Shown: positions 12,993 to 19,580 of the stretch, in pieces
Position numbering within the stretch: the first letter of the stretch is position 1
Layout: each line of letters starts with the position of its first letter
Source of the DNA: Leptospira sp. 96542
GTDB taxonomy: Bacteria; Spirochaetota; Leptospiria; Leptospirales; Leptospiraceae
Length of the DNA: 20,779 nucleotides
Assembly: GCA_029310945.1 (NCBI GenBank)
Contig: JARJFC010000054.1
Coordinates: forward strand, 1 to 20,779
Direction: 5' to 3'
Notes under the pieces: generated by a model
The model's database searches: none
Told to the model about the DNA's origin: nothing
What the model saw: only the letters and a program-made list of their open reading frames with translations
Translations under genes and position numbers: made by a program

Positions 12993-13158
12993 GCATAACA
13001 GCGTCTTATCGGTTCGCTTCGGGATTTGCGCCCTCGCTCCGGCTTCGCCACATTCCTCTCCGTCACAATTCTTGCAGCCGCAAGAATTCGCGCCGACGCT
13101 AACGCCTCCGCACGGAGGCTCAGCTACGAGGAACGTCGATAAGGCTGGTTCGTTATAC
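12993..13158 (+). repeat. attC-like site 15
   Basis: R'' GCATAAC is at 12993-12999 and R' GTTATAC at 13152-13158. L'' CTTATCG pairs with L' CGATAAG. Inner stem class ATTCCTC/GAGGAAC; hairpins AATTCTTGC/GCAAGAATT and GCCTCCgcacGGAGGC. Confidence 0.85.
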
Positions 13159-13209
13159 GAAATTTGTGCAAATTTGCTTTGCAAAATTAAAAAAGGAGAA
13201 AATACACTC

Positions 13210-13246
13210 TTGACAATCTAAATAAAATGTGATACATGTGTATCAC
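13210..13246 (+). promoter_or_regulatory. Promoter with palindromic operator
   Basis: TTGACA is at 13210-13215. The inverted repeat GTGATACA-TG-TGTATCAC at 13229-13246 covers the expected -10 (TACATG at 13233-13238), so the RHH antitoxin bound here would occlude the promoter. The operator is perfect in both 8-bp arms. Confidence 0.75.
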
Positions 13247-13255
13247 AAGGTTGTT

Positions 13256-13501
13256 ATGATAAGTTTAAGGTTACCAGAAGAACTAGAAAAAAAACTTTCA
13301 GAAGTTGCTAAAATCGAAAACAAAAGTAAATCTGAAGTAATTAAAGAATCTTTAGTTTACTATATTGATAATTTCGCTAAGCAACCTTCTGCCTATGAAT
13401 TAGGTGAAAAATATTTCGGATTATATAATAGCGGTATTACTGACAAATCAATTAACCATCAGAAATACATAAAAGAAGCTTTAAACAAGAAACGTAAATG
13501 A
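13256..13501 (+). CDS. CopG-like RHH antitoxin
   Basis: From the ATG at 13256 the protein is 81 residues long. It is a CopG-like ribbon-helix-helix: MISLRLPEELEKKLSEVAKIENKSKSEVIKESLVYYI, then a tail (AYELGEKYFGLYNSGITDKSINHQKYIKEALNKKRK). AAGG lies 5 nt before this ATG. The in-frame ATG at 13229 sits inside the operator palindrome, so the shorter form is preferred. The stop overlaps the toxin ATG by 4 bp. Confidence 0.85.
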   Translation: MISLRLPEELEKKLSEVAKIENKSKSEVIKESLVYYIDNFAKQPSAYELGEKYFGLYNSGITDKSINHQKYIKEALNKKRK

Positions 13502-13923
13502 TTAAAGCAATTATTGATACTGGACCTATTGTTGCTTTTTTTGACGAATCTGATAACTTTTGCCTACAATCCAGATCCTTTCTTAAAAATTTCAAAGGAA
13601 GATTATTTACATCACTTGCAGTAGTTACGGAAGTATCTTATTTATTATCTGACAATAAAAGAATACAAAAAGCTTTTATTGAGTGGATTGATAAAAATGC
13701 AATTTCAATATTAAATCAAGATAATGAACAATTTAGTTCAATTTTATTTTTCATGGAAAAATATGCTGATCGACCAATGGATTTTGCTGATGCCTCACTA
13801 ATGACTATTTCAGAAACTTATGAAATTCAGAATATCTTTACTTTAGATAGTGACTTCCTATTTTATAAATCAAGAAAAGGAAAATCTTTAAAAATCATCA
13901 ATGAAAGTATGATAAAAGATTAA
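13498..13923 (+). CDS. PIN-domain toxin
   Basis: The 141-residue protein is a PIN-domain nuclease of the group often annotated as a predicted nucleic-acid-binding protein. Motifs are IIDTGPIVAFFDESD, the glutamate in VVTEVSYLL, MDFADASLM, and FTLDSDFLFY. Its antitoxin is the RHH protein just upstream. The FADASLM segment and GPIVAFFD separate it from the VapC group with DTSVW or DTNIC motifs. Confidence 0.85.
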   Translation: MIKAIIDTGPIVAFFDESDNFCLQSRSFLKNFKGRLFTSLAVVTEVSYLLSDNKRIQKAFIEWIDKNAISILNQDNEQFSSILFFMEKYADRPMDFADASLMTISETYEIQNIFTLDSDFLFYKSRKGKSLKIINESMIKD

Positions 13924-13939
13924 TTAAAGCACAAACTTC

Positions 13940-14091
13940 GCATAACAGCGCGTAAACGCTTCGCTTCGGCACAAGGCCTCGCTCGGTCTGCGACACATAG
14001 GCTTCTGGCACTCCCCTTGCTTACGCAAGTGTCGTTCCAGTCCCTAAGGGACTCAGGGTCAGCCTACGTCGGTAAGTCTAGTTCGTTATAC
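13940..14091 (+). repeat. attC-like site 16
   Basis: R'' GCATAAC is at 13940-13946; R' GTTATAC at 14085-14091. Inner stem class AGGCT/AGCCT. The second hairpin is shortened to AGTCCCTaAGGGACT. Confidence 0.85.
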
Positions 14092-14131
14092 GACATGTTT
14101 GCAAAACCAATCTTAGACTAAAAAAATGAGA

Positions 14132-14160
14132 TTGACATATACGAAGGAACATCGTATCTT
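14132..14160 (+). promoter_or_regulatory. Promoter and operator of a VapBC cassette
   Basis: TTGACA (14132-14137), 17 bp, TATCTT (14155-14160). ATACGA-AGGAACA-TCGTAT at 14139-14157 is an inverted repeat filling the spacer. The predicted transcription start coincides with the ATG at 14168. Confidence 0.75.
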
Positions 14161-14167
14161 TTATCGT

Positions 14168-14380
14168 ATGAAAGTAACAGCGATACTGCCTGATGATTTA
14201 ATAATTGAAGTCCAAAAATATACAGAAGGTAAAAATATTACTGATTCTTTACAAAAGGCACTCTCGGAGTGGGTTAAACTTGCAAAAGTAAAAAAACTAA
14301 ATGAAAAATTGAGAAAGCATCCTTTGCACTTTTCTAATGAATTTAATGCTGAAAAAATTAGAAGAATCAATAGAACATAA
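14168..14380 (+). CDS. vapB: VapB-type antitoxin
   Basis: From the ATG at 14168 this is a 70-residue VapB. RHH: MKVTAILPDDLIIEVQKYTEGKNITDSLQKALSEWV. The C-terminal toxin-binding tail is KVKKLNEKLRKHPLHFSNEFNAEKIRRINRT. A longer frame from 14126 would translate the promoter and is rejected. The stop TAA shares one base with the toxin ATG (TAATG). Confidence 0.85.
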   Translation: MKVTAILPDDLIIEVQKYTEGKNITDSLQKALSEWVKLAKVKKLNEKLRKHPLHFSNEFNAEKIRRINRT

Positions 14381-14757
14381 TGATCTTAGTTGATACTTCA
14401 GTTTGGATTGAATTCTTTCGTGGAAAAGAACCCTACTTTTCAAAATTAGTTGGGTTGATAGAATCTTCCGATATAGTTGCTCACGAAGTCGTTTTTGGCG
14501 AACTTTTACAGGGATGTAAGAATAAAAGCGAAATCGCTTTCGTTTTAGATTACTGGGAAAGTTTGATTAATATTCTGTCAAATGGAACTTTCATCCAAGC
14601 TGGTAAATTATCTTTCGAAAATAAACATCTAGAGAACGGAATTGGCATAATCGATTCTATTTTGATTGCTGAAACAAAACAAAGAAATTTAAAACTTTGG
14701 ACTTTAGATAAGAAAATATTAAAAGTACTTCAAGCACAACATATTTACGAAATCTAG
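14380..14757 (+). CDS. vapC: VapC PIN-domain ribonuclease toxin
   Basis: The 125-residue PIN protein shows LVDTSVWIEFFRG, the glutamate in VVFGELLQGCK, the aspartate in GIIDSILIAE, and LWTLDKKILKV. All key acidic positions are present. It is translationally coupled to the VapB-type protein by a 1-bp overlap. Confidence 0.9.
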   Translation: MILVDTSVWIEFFRGKEPYFSKLVGLIESSDIVAHEVVFGELLQGCKNKSEIAFVLDYWESLINILSNGTFIQAGKLSFENKHLENGIGIIDSILIAETKQRNLKLWTLDKKILKVLQAQHIYEI

Positions 14758-14767
14758 CAAACACTTC

Positions 14768-14931
14768 GCATAACATACGCTAACCACTTCGCTTCGGGTC
14801 TTCGCCCTCGCTTGGCCTTCGGCACATTCCTCTCCGTCACACTCCTTGCAAAGCAAGGAGATGTGCCGACGCTAACGCCTCCTCCGGAGGCTCAAGCTCC
14901 GAGGAACGTCGGATAGCTGTGTTCGTTAAGC
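14768..14931 (+). repeat. attC-like site 17
   Basis: R'' GCATAAC is at 14768-14774; R' is the variant GTTAAGC at 14925-14931. Inner stem class ATTCCTC/GAGGAAC. Hairpins CTCCTTGCaaaGCAAGGAG and GCCTCCtccGGAGGC. Confidence 0.85.
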
Positions 14932-15008
14932 GAAATGCCTTAAATGTATACCTCAGCATATATGTTACAAGGGAGAATCTGAAATAAATTTGTAAAAAAA
15001 AAAAGAGG

Positions 15009-15037
15009 TTGATAAATGGTTATACCAGGGTTATACT
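15009..15037 (+). promoter_or_regulatory. Promoter of the MazEF cassette
   Basis: TTGATA (15009-15014), 17 bp, TATACT (15032-15037). GGTTATAC is directly repeated (15018-15025 and 15029-15036), so tandem operator half-sites are likely. The predicted transcription start coincides with the ATG at 15044. Confidence 0.7.
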
Positions 15038-15043
15038 TTTTAT

Positions 15044-15292
15044 ATGAAAACAGCAATATCTATTCCAGACGATCTTTTCGTTTCTGCTGAAAACACTGCT
15101 AAAAAATTAGGAATACCGAGAAGCCGACTATTTGCGATAGCCATCGAAGAATTTATACAAAATCATGCGAAGGAAAATATTACAGAAATACTAAATAAAG
15201 TGTATTCTAAGTCTTCCAATAATACTGATAATTTAATCTCAAATAACTCCGTGGTATCCCTAAGAAGAAGTCTTAAAAATGATTCGTGGTGA
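15044..15292 (+). CDS. mazE: MazE-like RHH antitoxin
   Basis: The 82-residue protein has an RHH domain (MKTAISIPDDLFVSAENTAKKLGIPRSRLFAIAIEEFIQNH) followed by a Ser/Asn-rich, probably disordered tail that would bind the toxin. This is the RHH class of MazE-like antitoxin that pairs with MazF in several phyla, not the AbrB-fold E. coli MazE. The toxin ATG at 15279 lies within its 3' end (14 bp overlap). Confidence 0.85.
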   Translation: MKTAISIPDDLFVSAENTAKKLGIPRSRLFAIAIEEFIQNHAKENITEILNKVYSKSSNNTDNLISNNSVVSLRRSLKNDSW

Positions 15293-15620
15293 AATATGGT
15301 GGGTAGATCTAGGAATTCCTTTTGGAAGTGAACCAGGATTTAAACGACCAGTCTTAATAATACAAGATAATGCTTTTAATGAAAGCAATATTAACACTAT
15401 CATAGTAGTTCCATTAACTACCAATTTAAACCTAGCTAGCGCTCCTGGAAATGCAATATTAACCAGAAAAGAGACTAATCTCTCTAAAGACTCAATTGTA
15501 AATGTTTCCCAAATTGTCTCACTAGATAGAGAAAGATTTATTAATAAGGCATCAGAAATAAAGAATAAGAATATGAAGAAAGTTGAAGAAGGGATTAAAC
15601 TAATTCTTTCTATGGAATAA
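15279..15620 (+). CDS. mazF: MazF/PemK-family mRNA interferase toxin
   Basis: The 113-residue protein has the MazF/PemK fold: MIRGEIWWVDLGIPFGSEPGFKRPVLIIQ with the conserved Arg, then IIVVPLTTNLNLAS with the conserved Thr, SIVNVSQIVSLDRERF, and a C-terminal helix (MKKVEEGIKLILSME). MazF toxins cut mRNA at short sequence motifs. It is similar to the ChpK-type toxins of Leptospira. The antitoxin lies immediately upstream. Confidence 0.92.
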   Translation: MIRGEIWWVDLGIPFGSEPGFKRPVLIIQDNAFNESNINTIIVVPLTTNLNLASAPGNAILTRKETNLSKDSIVNVSQIVSLDRERFINKASEIKNKNMKKVEEGIKLILSME

Positions 15621-15630
15621 TCGGCACTCC

Positions 15631-15793
15631 GCATAACAGTTCCTTAACGCTTCGCTTCGGCACTTACGGCCTCGCTCGGTCTGCGACACATAGGCTTCTG
15701 GCACTCCCCTTGCCTGCGCAAGTGTCGTTCCAGTCCCTAACGCCTCTTCAAGGCTCAGGGTCGGGAAACGTCGAGTAGTCTAGTTCGTTATGC
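15631..15793 (+). repeat. attC-like site 18, mosaic
   Basis: R'' GCATAAC is at 15631-15637 and R' GTTATGC at 15787-15793. The left arm carries AGGCT but the right arm GGGAAAC, so the inner stem is unpaired, the reverse combination of site 5. Hairpin CTTGCctgcGCAAG is kept. Confidence 0.85.
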
Positions 15794-15874
15794 GAAATTG
15801 CTGCGAAACATTAGTTTAACCAAGAAAATCCAAACTTTTTCTGAGAATCTCAAAAAAACAAAGGGAAAAATAGT

Positions 15875-15903
15875 TTGATTTTTGTCTTTCTACAACATAA
15901 ATT
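15875..15903 (+). promoter_or_regulatory. Promoter of the second intact UPF0175/DUF3368 cassette
   Basis: TTGATT (15875-15880), 17 bp, TAAATT (15898-15903). The predicted start is about 8 nt before the ATG at 15918, with no Shine-Dalgarno sequence. Confidence 0.5.
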
Positions 15904-15917
15904 GAAATCTACCAATC

Positions 15918-16148
15918 ATGAAATCACTAAGTTTCCAAGTTCCTGATCAAATAGACCTAAATGAATATGATTTTAAAATGGCTATGGCTGTTAAATTATA
16001 CGAAACAGGTAAAATTTCCATCGGACAAGCAGCAGATATTGTTAATCTGTCAAAATCTTCGTTAATCGATGTAATGAAAAACTTTGGGTCTTCTATTTTA
16101 TTTGGATACTCTGCTGATGATCTCAAAAATGATTTAGAGAATGCCTGA
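15918..16148 (+). CDS. UPF0175-family antitoxin
   Basis: The 76-residue protein is a UPF0175 antitoxin: KSLSFQVPDQIDLNEYDFKMAMAVKLYETGKISIGQAADIVNLSKSSLIDVMKNFG then a short tail. The segment GKISIGQAADIVNLSK is the most conserved part of the family. It is clearly more distant from the antitoxin at 511-765 than the 5896-6042 remnant is, so this is a separate acquisition. Its stop overlaps the toxin start by 8 bp. Confidence 0.85.
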   Translation: MKSLSFQVPDQIDLNEYDFKMAMAVKLYETGKISIGQAADIVNLSKSSLIDVMKNFGSSILFGYSADDLKNDLENA

Positions 16149-16599
16149 CGTTATCTCTAACACGAGTTGCTTAATTCTCCTTTCAAAAATCCAACAATTT
16201 GGTATTCTAGAAAAATTATACAATTCTGTGATCATTACTGACACAGTTAGAACTGAATTCGGAGAAAACATTCCTGACTTTATAAAAATCAAAAATCCTA
16301 ACCAAGAATTCTCAGTTAAGTCTCTTGAACAAATTTTAGATAGTGGGGAAGCTTCCACTATTGCTTTGGCACTAGAATCAAAAAACTCTCTTATTATATT
16401 GGATGATTTGAAGGCTAGAAAAATTGCAAAAAATCTTGGTCTAAAAATAACAGGAACACTAGGAATTTTAGCAAAAGCAAAAAAATTAGGAATAATAGAA
16501 GATTTAGAAAAACAGATTAATGAACTTCAAAAAAAAGGAATCTGGATTTCTGAATCAGTAATTAATGAAATCCGTAAAATTGACAAATCAAATCATTAA
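16141..16599 (+). CDS. DUF3368 PIN-like toxin
   Basis: The 152-residue product matches DUF3368: MPDVISNTSCLILLSKI at the N-terminus, LEQILDSGEASTIALALES, IILDDLKARKIAKNLGLKITGTLGILAKAKKLGII, and a C-terminal helical part. In place of the usual ADSSPLI it has SNTSCLI, so the first acidic residue of the PIN-like site is replaced by Asn or lies at Asp3. This may weaken catalysis. It starts with ATG, unlike the other two DUF3368 genes. Confidence 0.8.
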   Translation: MPDVISNTSCLILLSKIQQFGILEKLYNSVIITDTVRTEFGENIPDFIKIKNPNQEFSVKSLEQILDSGEASTIALALESKNSLIILDDLKARKIAKNLGLKITGTLGILAKAKKLGIIEDLEKQINELQKKGIWISESVINEIRKIDKSNH

Positions 16600-16612
16600 A
16601 AGCAGCAACTTC

Positions 16613-16778
16613 CCATAACAGCGGGGAAACGCTTCACTTCGGGACTGATGCCCTCGCTTGGCCTAAAGGCACATTTCCCTTCTGGCACTCCCCTTGCTTA
16701 CGCAAGTCTCGTGGGGGGGCCCAACACCTCTAAAGAGGCTCAGGGGCGGGAAACGTCGGCAAGCCTGGTTCGTTATAC
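16613..16778 (+). repeat. attC-like site 19, altered centre
   Basis: R'' CCATAAC is at 16613-16619; R' GTTATAC at 16772-16778, which pairs exactly with the R'' GTATAAC of site 20. Inner stem class TTTCCC/GGGAAA. The usual CGTTCCAGTCCCTAACG is replaced by CGTGGGGGGGCCCAACA. Confidence 0.8.
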
Positions 16779-16814
16779 GCAAGCGGAAAGAGATTTTCAT
16801 AGAGAAAATAGAAA

Positions 16815-16847
16815 TTGACTTTTGCTGTATACACCCTAGTATATACA
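16815..16847 (+). promoter_or_regulatory. Promoter and operator of the AbrB-type VapBC cassette
   Basis: TTGACT is at 16815-16820 and a TATATA -10 at 16840-16845 (19-bp spacing, long). TGTATA...TATACA at 16826-16847 is an inverted repeat and probable antitoxin site. The predicted transcription start is close to the ATG at 16850. Confidence 0.6.
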
Positions 16848-16849
16848 TT

Positions 16850-17083
16850 ATGGCACATTATTCGAAAGTATTCATCAGTGGAAATAGCCAAGCTATTCGA
16901 ATTCCGAAGGAATATCAAATAGCAGAAAAAGAGTTATATATACAGAAAGTTGGAAATACTCTTTTTCTGTTTCCGAAAAATGACCCTTGGAAAGCTTTTG
17001 AGGATAGTCTTACTGAGTTTTCTGATGACTTCATGTCGGAAGGTAGATCACAACCAGAAGATCAAATTAGAGAAGATTTTTAG
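16850..17083 (+). CDS. vapB: VapB antitoxin, AbrB/SpoVT fold
   Basis: From the ATG at 16850 the protein has 77 residues. It starts with the swapped-hairpin AbrB motif AHYSKVFISGNSQAIRIPKEYQI, typical of VapB, and ends with an acidic toxin-binding tail (WKAFEDSLTEFSDDFMSEG). The frame is open further upstream to 16694, but that part is a translation of attC-like site 19 and is not expected to be real. The stop overlaps the GTG start of the toxin. Confidence 0.88.
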   Translation: MAHYSKVFISGNSQAIRIPKEYQIAEKELYIQKVGNTLFLFPKNDPWKAFEDSLTEFSDDFMSEGRSQPEDQIREDF

Positions 17084-17478
17084 TGTATCTGATTGATACT
17101 AACATTTGCATTTATTCTATTAAAAGTATTCCGAAATCCGTTGTTCAGAAAATAAAATCTTTAGAACCGTATCAAATTAAAATCTCATCTATTACTGTAG
17201 CCGAATTAGAATTTGGTGCAGCCAAGAGTAATGATTATGAGAAAAACAAAAATACACTAATCAAATTCCTTTCTGCTTTTGACATCCTTCCGTTCACAGA
17301 TTCAGACGCTGAAGTTTATGGATTCATCAGAGCCACATTAGAAAAATCTGGAAAGATTATAGGACCATATGACCTTCAAATTGCAGCCCAAGCGATTTCT
17401 AGAAATTTAATCCTGGTTTCGAACAATACAAAAGAATTTATAAGAGTTCCAAATTTAAAATTAGATAATTGGCTTTAA
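17083..17478 (+). CDS. vapC: VapC PIN-domain ribonuclease toxin
   Basis: The 131-residue PIN protein contains YLIDTNICIYSIK, ITVAELEFGA, GPYDLQIAAQA, and LVSNNTKEF, the canonical VapC layout of the type whose E. coli/Shigella relatives cut initiator tRNA; that specificity is not shown here. The start is GTG, sharing one base with the antitoxin TAG stop. Confidence 0.92.
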   Translation: MYLIDTNICIYSIKSIPKSVVQKIKSLEPYQIKISSITVAELEFGAAKSNDYEKNKNTLIKFLSAFDILPFTDSDAEVYGFIRATLEKSGKIIGPYDLQIAAQAISRNLILVSNNTKEFIRVPNLKLDNWL

Positions 17479-17497
17479 GTTGTATCTTTCCGCCAGC

Positions 17498-17662
17498 GTA
17501 TAACAGCATGTAAACGCTACACTTCGGCACTTGCAGCCTCGTTTGGGCTACGCCACATTCCCCTCTGGCACTCCCCTTGCTTACGCAAGTGTCGTTCCAG
17601 TCCCTAACGTCCCGTTCCGGGACTCAGGGTCAGCCTACGTCGATAAGGCTGGTTCGTTATGC
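17498..17662 (+). repeat. attC-like site 20, mosaic
   Basis: R'' GTATAAC is at 17498-17504; R' GTTATGC at 17656-17662. The left arm (ATTCCCCT) and right arm (AGCCTACGT) come from different classes and do not pair. Hairpins CTTGCttacGCAAG and GTCCCGttcCGGGAC are kept. Confidence 0.85.
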
Positions 17663-17706
17663 GTAATGTTTTTAAAAATAATTTAAGAAAAATGCATGAA
17701 AAATGC

Positions 17707-17734
17707 TTGCATACTCATGAAGTTGGGTTAGGAT
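17707..17734 (+). promoter_or_regulatory. Promoter of the FitAB-like cassette
   Basis: TTGCAT (17707-17712) and TAGGAT (17729-17734), 16 bp apart. ATGCATG and ATGCTTGCAT just upstream and across the -35 may be operator half-sites. The predicted transcription start coincides with the ATG at 17742. Confidence 0.55.
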
Positions 17735-17741
17735 TTTAAAT

Positions 17742-18020
17742 ATGGCAAATTTACAGGTCAGAGACATAGATAACAGACTTTATGAATCTTTGAAAAGAAG
17801 GGCTGAACTAGAGCATCGTTCGGTAAGTCAGGAAGTTGTCATGATTATCGAAAATCATCTCAAAAGAGATAACCTGGAAAGCGAACTACAAACGCTAGAG
17901 TTTCTTAAACTTGCAAACTCTTGGCACGACAACAAAAACGCAAAAGATATAATTTCTGACATTAGATCTTCAAGATCAGAAAATAATCGATCTAGGATAA
18001 CAGATGAGTTATTTGATTGA
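17742..18020 (+). CDS. FitA-like RHH antitoxin
   Basis: The 92-residue protein begins with MANLQVRDIDNRLYESLKRRAELEHRSVSQEVVMIIENHL, which is the FitA-type ribbon-helix-helix (LQVRDI...L..RA...RS...E). The remaining charged tail (NAKDIISDIRSSRSENNRSRITDELFD) is the presumed toxin-binding region. The ATG lies at the predicted transcription start. The toxin ATG at 18004 lies within its last codons (17 bp overlap). Confidence 0.88.
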   Translation: MANLQVRDIDNRLYESLKRRAELEHRSVSQEVVMIIENHLKRDNLESELQTLEFLKLANSWHDNKNAKDIISDIRSSRSENNRSRITDELFD

Positions 18021-18402
18021 TACAGATATCATAATCTATAGCCTAAAAGGAAATGAAATAGTTCAAAACAATCTTATTGAGAAGAAAAACATTTCGAAAG
18101 CTATTTCTGTAATTACTTATGGCGAACTTATATTTGGTGCAAAGAAATCAAAAAGTAGAGAAAAAAATCTGGCTACTGTATATAGAATTGGAGAACTTTT
18201 TCCGGTCATTGAATTGACGAAAGGAATTGTTGAAACCTTCGGTGAAGTAAAGGCTACTTTACAAAAAAAAGGAAATACCGTTGATGACTTCGATCTTCTA
18301 ATCGGTTCAACGGCTTTATTTTTAAATTATACCTTAGTTACAAATAATGAAAAACATTTCTCAATGATTCCTGATTTAAGAATTGAGAACTGGAGTAAAT
18401 AA
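18004..18402 (+). CDS. vapC: VapC/FitB-like PIN-domain toxin
   Basis: The 132-residue PIN protein has YLIDTDIIIYSLKG, ITYGELIFGAKKS, DDFDLLIGSTALF, and LVTNNEKHFSMI. The acidic residues needed for Mg-dependent RNA cleavage are present. Its partner is FitA-like, so FitB is a reasonable name, but the sequence is equally close to ordinary VapC. Confidence 0.9.
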   Translation: MSYLIDTDIIIYSLKGNEIVQNNLIEKKNISKAISVITYGELIFGAKKSKSREKNLATVYRIGELFPVIELTKGIVETFGEVKATLQKKGNTVDDFDLLIGSTALFLNYTLVTNNEKHFSMIPDLRIENWSK

Positions 18403-18428
18403 TTTACTTTTCTAACAAAAAACACTAC

Positions 18429-18483
18429 GCATAACAGCAAGCTAACCGCTTCACTTCGGGACTTGCGCCCTCGTTCGTTATGC
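18429..18483 (+). repeat. attC-like site 21, compact 55-bp form
   Basis: R'' GCATAAC is at 18429-18435 and R' GTTATGC at 18477-18483. The left arm CTAACCGCTTCACTTCGGGACTTG is retained, but the branched centre, the right arm and L' are missing: GCCCTCGTTC joins directly to R'. This is a deletion different from that in site 3. Confidence 0.8.
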
Positions 18484-18512
18484 GACAGTTTAAATAAAAT
18501 TTAAAGGAAAAA

Positions 18513-19574
18513 ATGAAACTAATAGCTTCTTCAATACTAAATTTACTATTTCATCCTATAGGATTCTTATTACTAAAGGACTCCAGATTATTTCTATTAT
18601 TCTTGATTTTACCCATAACACCATTGATTTATATTATAGTTTTCTTCCTATCTTACTTCGATAATCCTTGGATAATTATATTATTTTTTATTGTAATCTC
18701 TATTATATTAAAAAGTGTTGTTATCTTTTTTACCATAAAATCATACCGTTCTATAAATAATCGAAAAAGTTTTACTAAATATGGCACTTACACAAACATT
18801 TTTTTAATATTTTTAATTTTTATTTCCTATATCACAGCAGAAGATTTTTGTATTAAAATTTTAAAGGAAAAATTAATTTCAGCAAACAATATTATCAATC
18901 TGTCAACCGAACCTTCCATACAAAAGGGTGATTATGTTTTTGTTAAACGTAAATTTTTAAATATTGAGAGAGGTGATTTTATTACCTTTAAACAAAGACA
19001 TATATTTGAAGAAAAACCAGTAGAAATGATAAAACGTGTAATTGGATTACCTGGTGATAAAATTAAAATAGTAAAACTTATTTCAAAGAATAATTATGAA
19101 ACTTACAAAATTATTTTGAATGGAAATCTCGTTGAGAATGAAGAATCAAATGATTTTGTTAATCAAGATTTATTCGATTTTCATTTGAAAGATAAACATT
19201 TCTATAAAGAAAAATTAGGAAATCGATATTATCATACTATGTATTCTAATTCACTACCAGATTCGAGAATTTTCACTTACTTAAATAAAGAAATAATCCT
19301 TGCAAATGATCAATATTTTGTTCTTGGGGATAATAGAGGAGACGCGTTTGATTCGCTTACTTTCGGTCCAATTCAATTGAAGGATATAACAGGTGAATTA
19401 TTCTTTGTATATTTTTCTGTAAATTTTCGAGATTTTACATGCAACCCTTCTACAATGTTACCAGATTACAATTATCCGACTGCTAAAGCCTGTCCAACAG
19501 ACTGGTATACTCATTTGATTAGATCTACTATTCGATTTAAAAATATTGGAAATAGAGGGTTTTTTAATATTTAA
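18513..19574 (+). CDS. Signal peptidase I-like membrane protein
   Basis: The 353-residue product has three or four hydrophobic segments in the first 110 residues (about 25-48, 53-75, 94-108). A signal peptidase I (S26) domain follows. STEPSIQKGDYVFVKR at 131-146 places the catalytic serine at 131 (usual form SMxPT). EMIKRVIGLPGD places the catalytic lysine at 174. GDNRGDAFDS at 272-281 is box E. These proteases remove signal peptides at the membrane. The extra N-terminal membrane segments and the SxEPS form of box B are unusual for the housekeeping LepB. AAAGGAAA lies just before the ATG; no clear promoter is seen. It is alone in its cassette. Confidence 0.8.
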   Translation: MKLIASSILNLLFHPIGFLLLKDSRLFLLFLILPITPLIYIIVFFLSYFDNPWIIILFFIVISIILKSVVIFFTIKSYRSINNRKSFTKYGTYTNIFLIFLIFISYITAEDFCIKILKEKLISANNIINLSTEPSIQKGDYVFVKRKFLNIERGDFITFKQRHIFEEKPVEMIKRVIGLPGDKIKIVKLISKNNYETYKIILNGNLVENEESNDFVNQDLFDFHLKDKHFYKEKLGNRYYHTMYSNSLPDSRIFTYLNKEIILANDQYFVLGDNRGDAFDSLTFGPIQLKDITGELFFVYFSVNFRDFTCNPSTMLPDYNYPTAKACPTDWYTHLIRSTIRFKNIGNRGFFNI

Positions 19575-19580
19575 ACCGTC

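Noticed and set aside
12943..13221. Plus-strand open frame spanning attC-like site 15
   Set aside because: It is repeat-derived sequence overlapping the end of the exported SH3-like gene and has no recognisable domain.
16694..16849. N-terminal extension of the AbrB-type VapB
   Set aside because: These 52 codons translate site 19 and the promoter; the VapB domain begins at the ATG at 16850.
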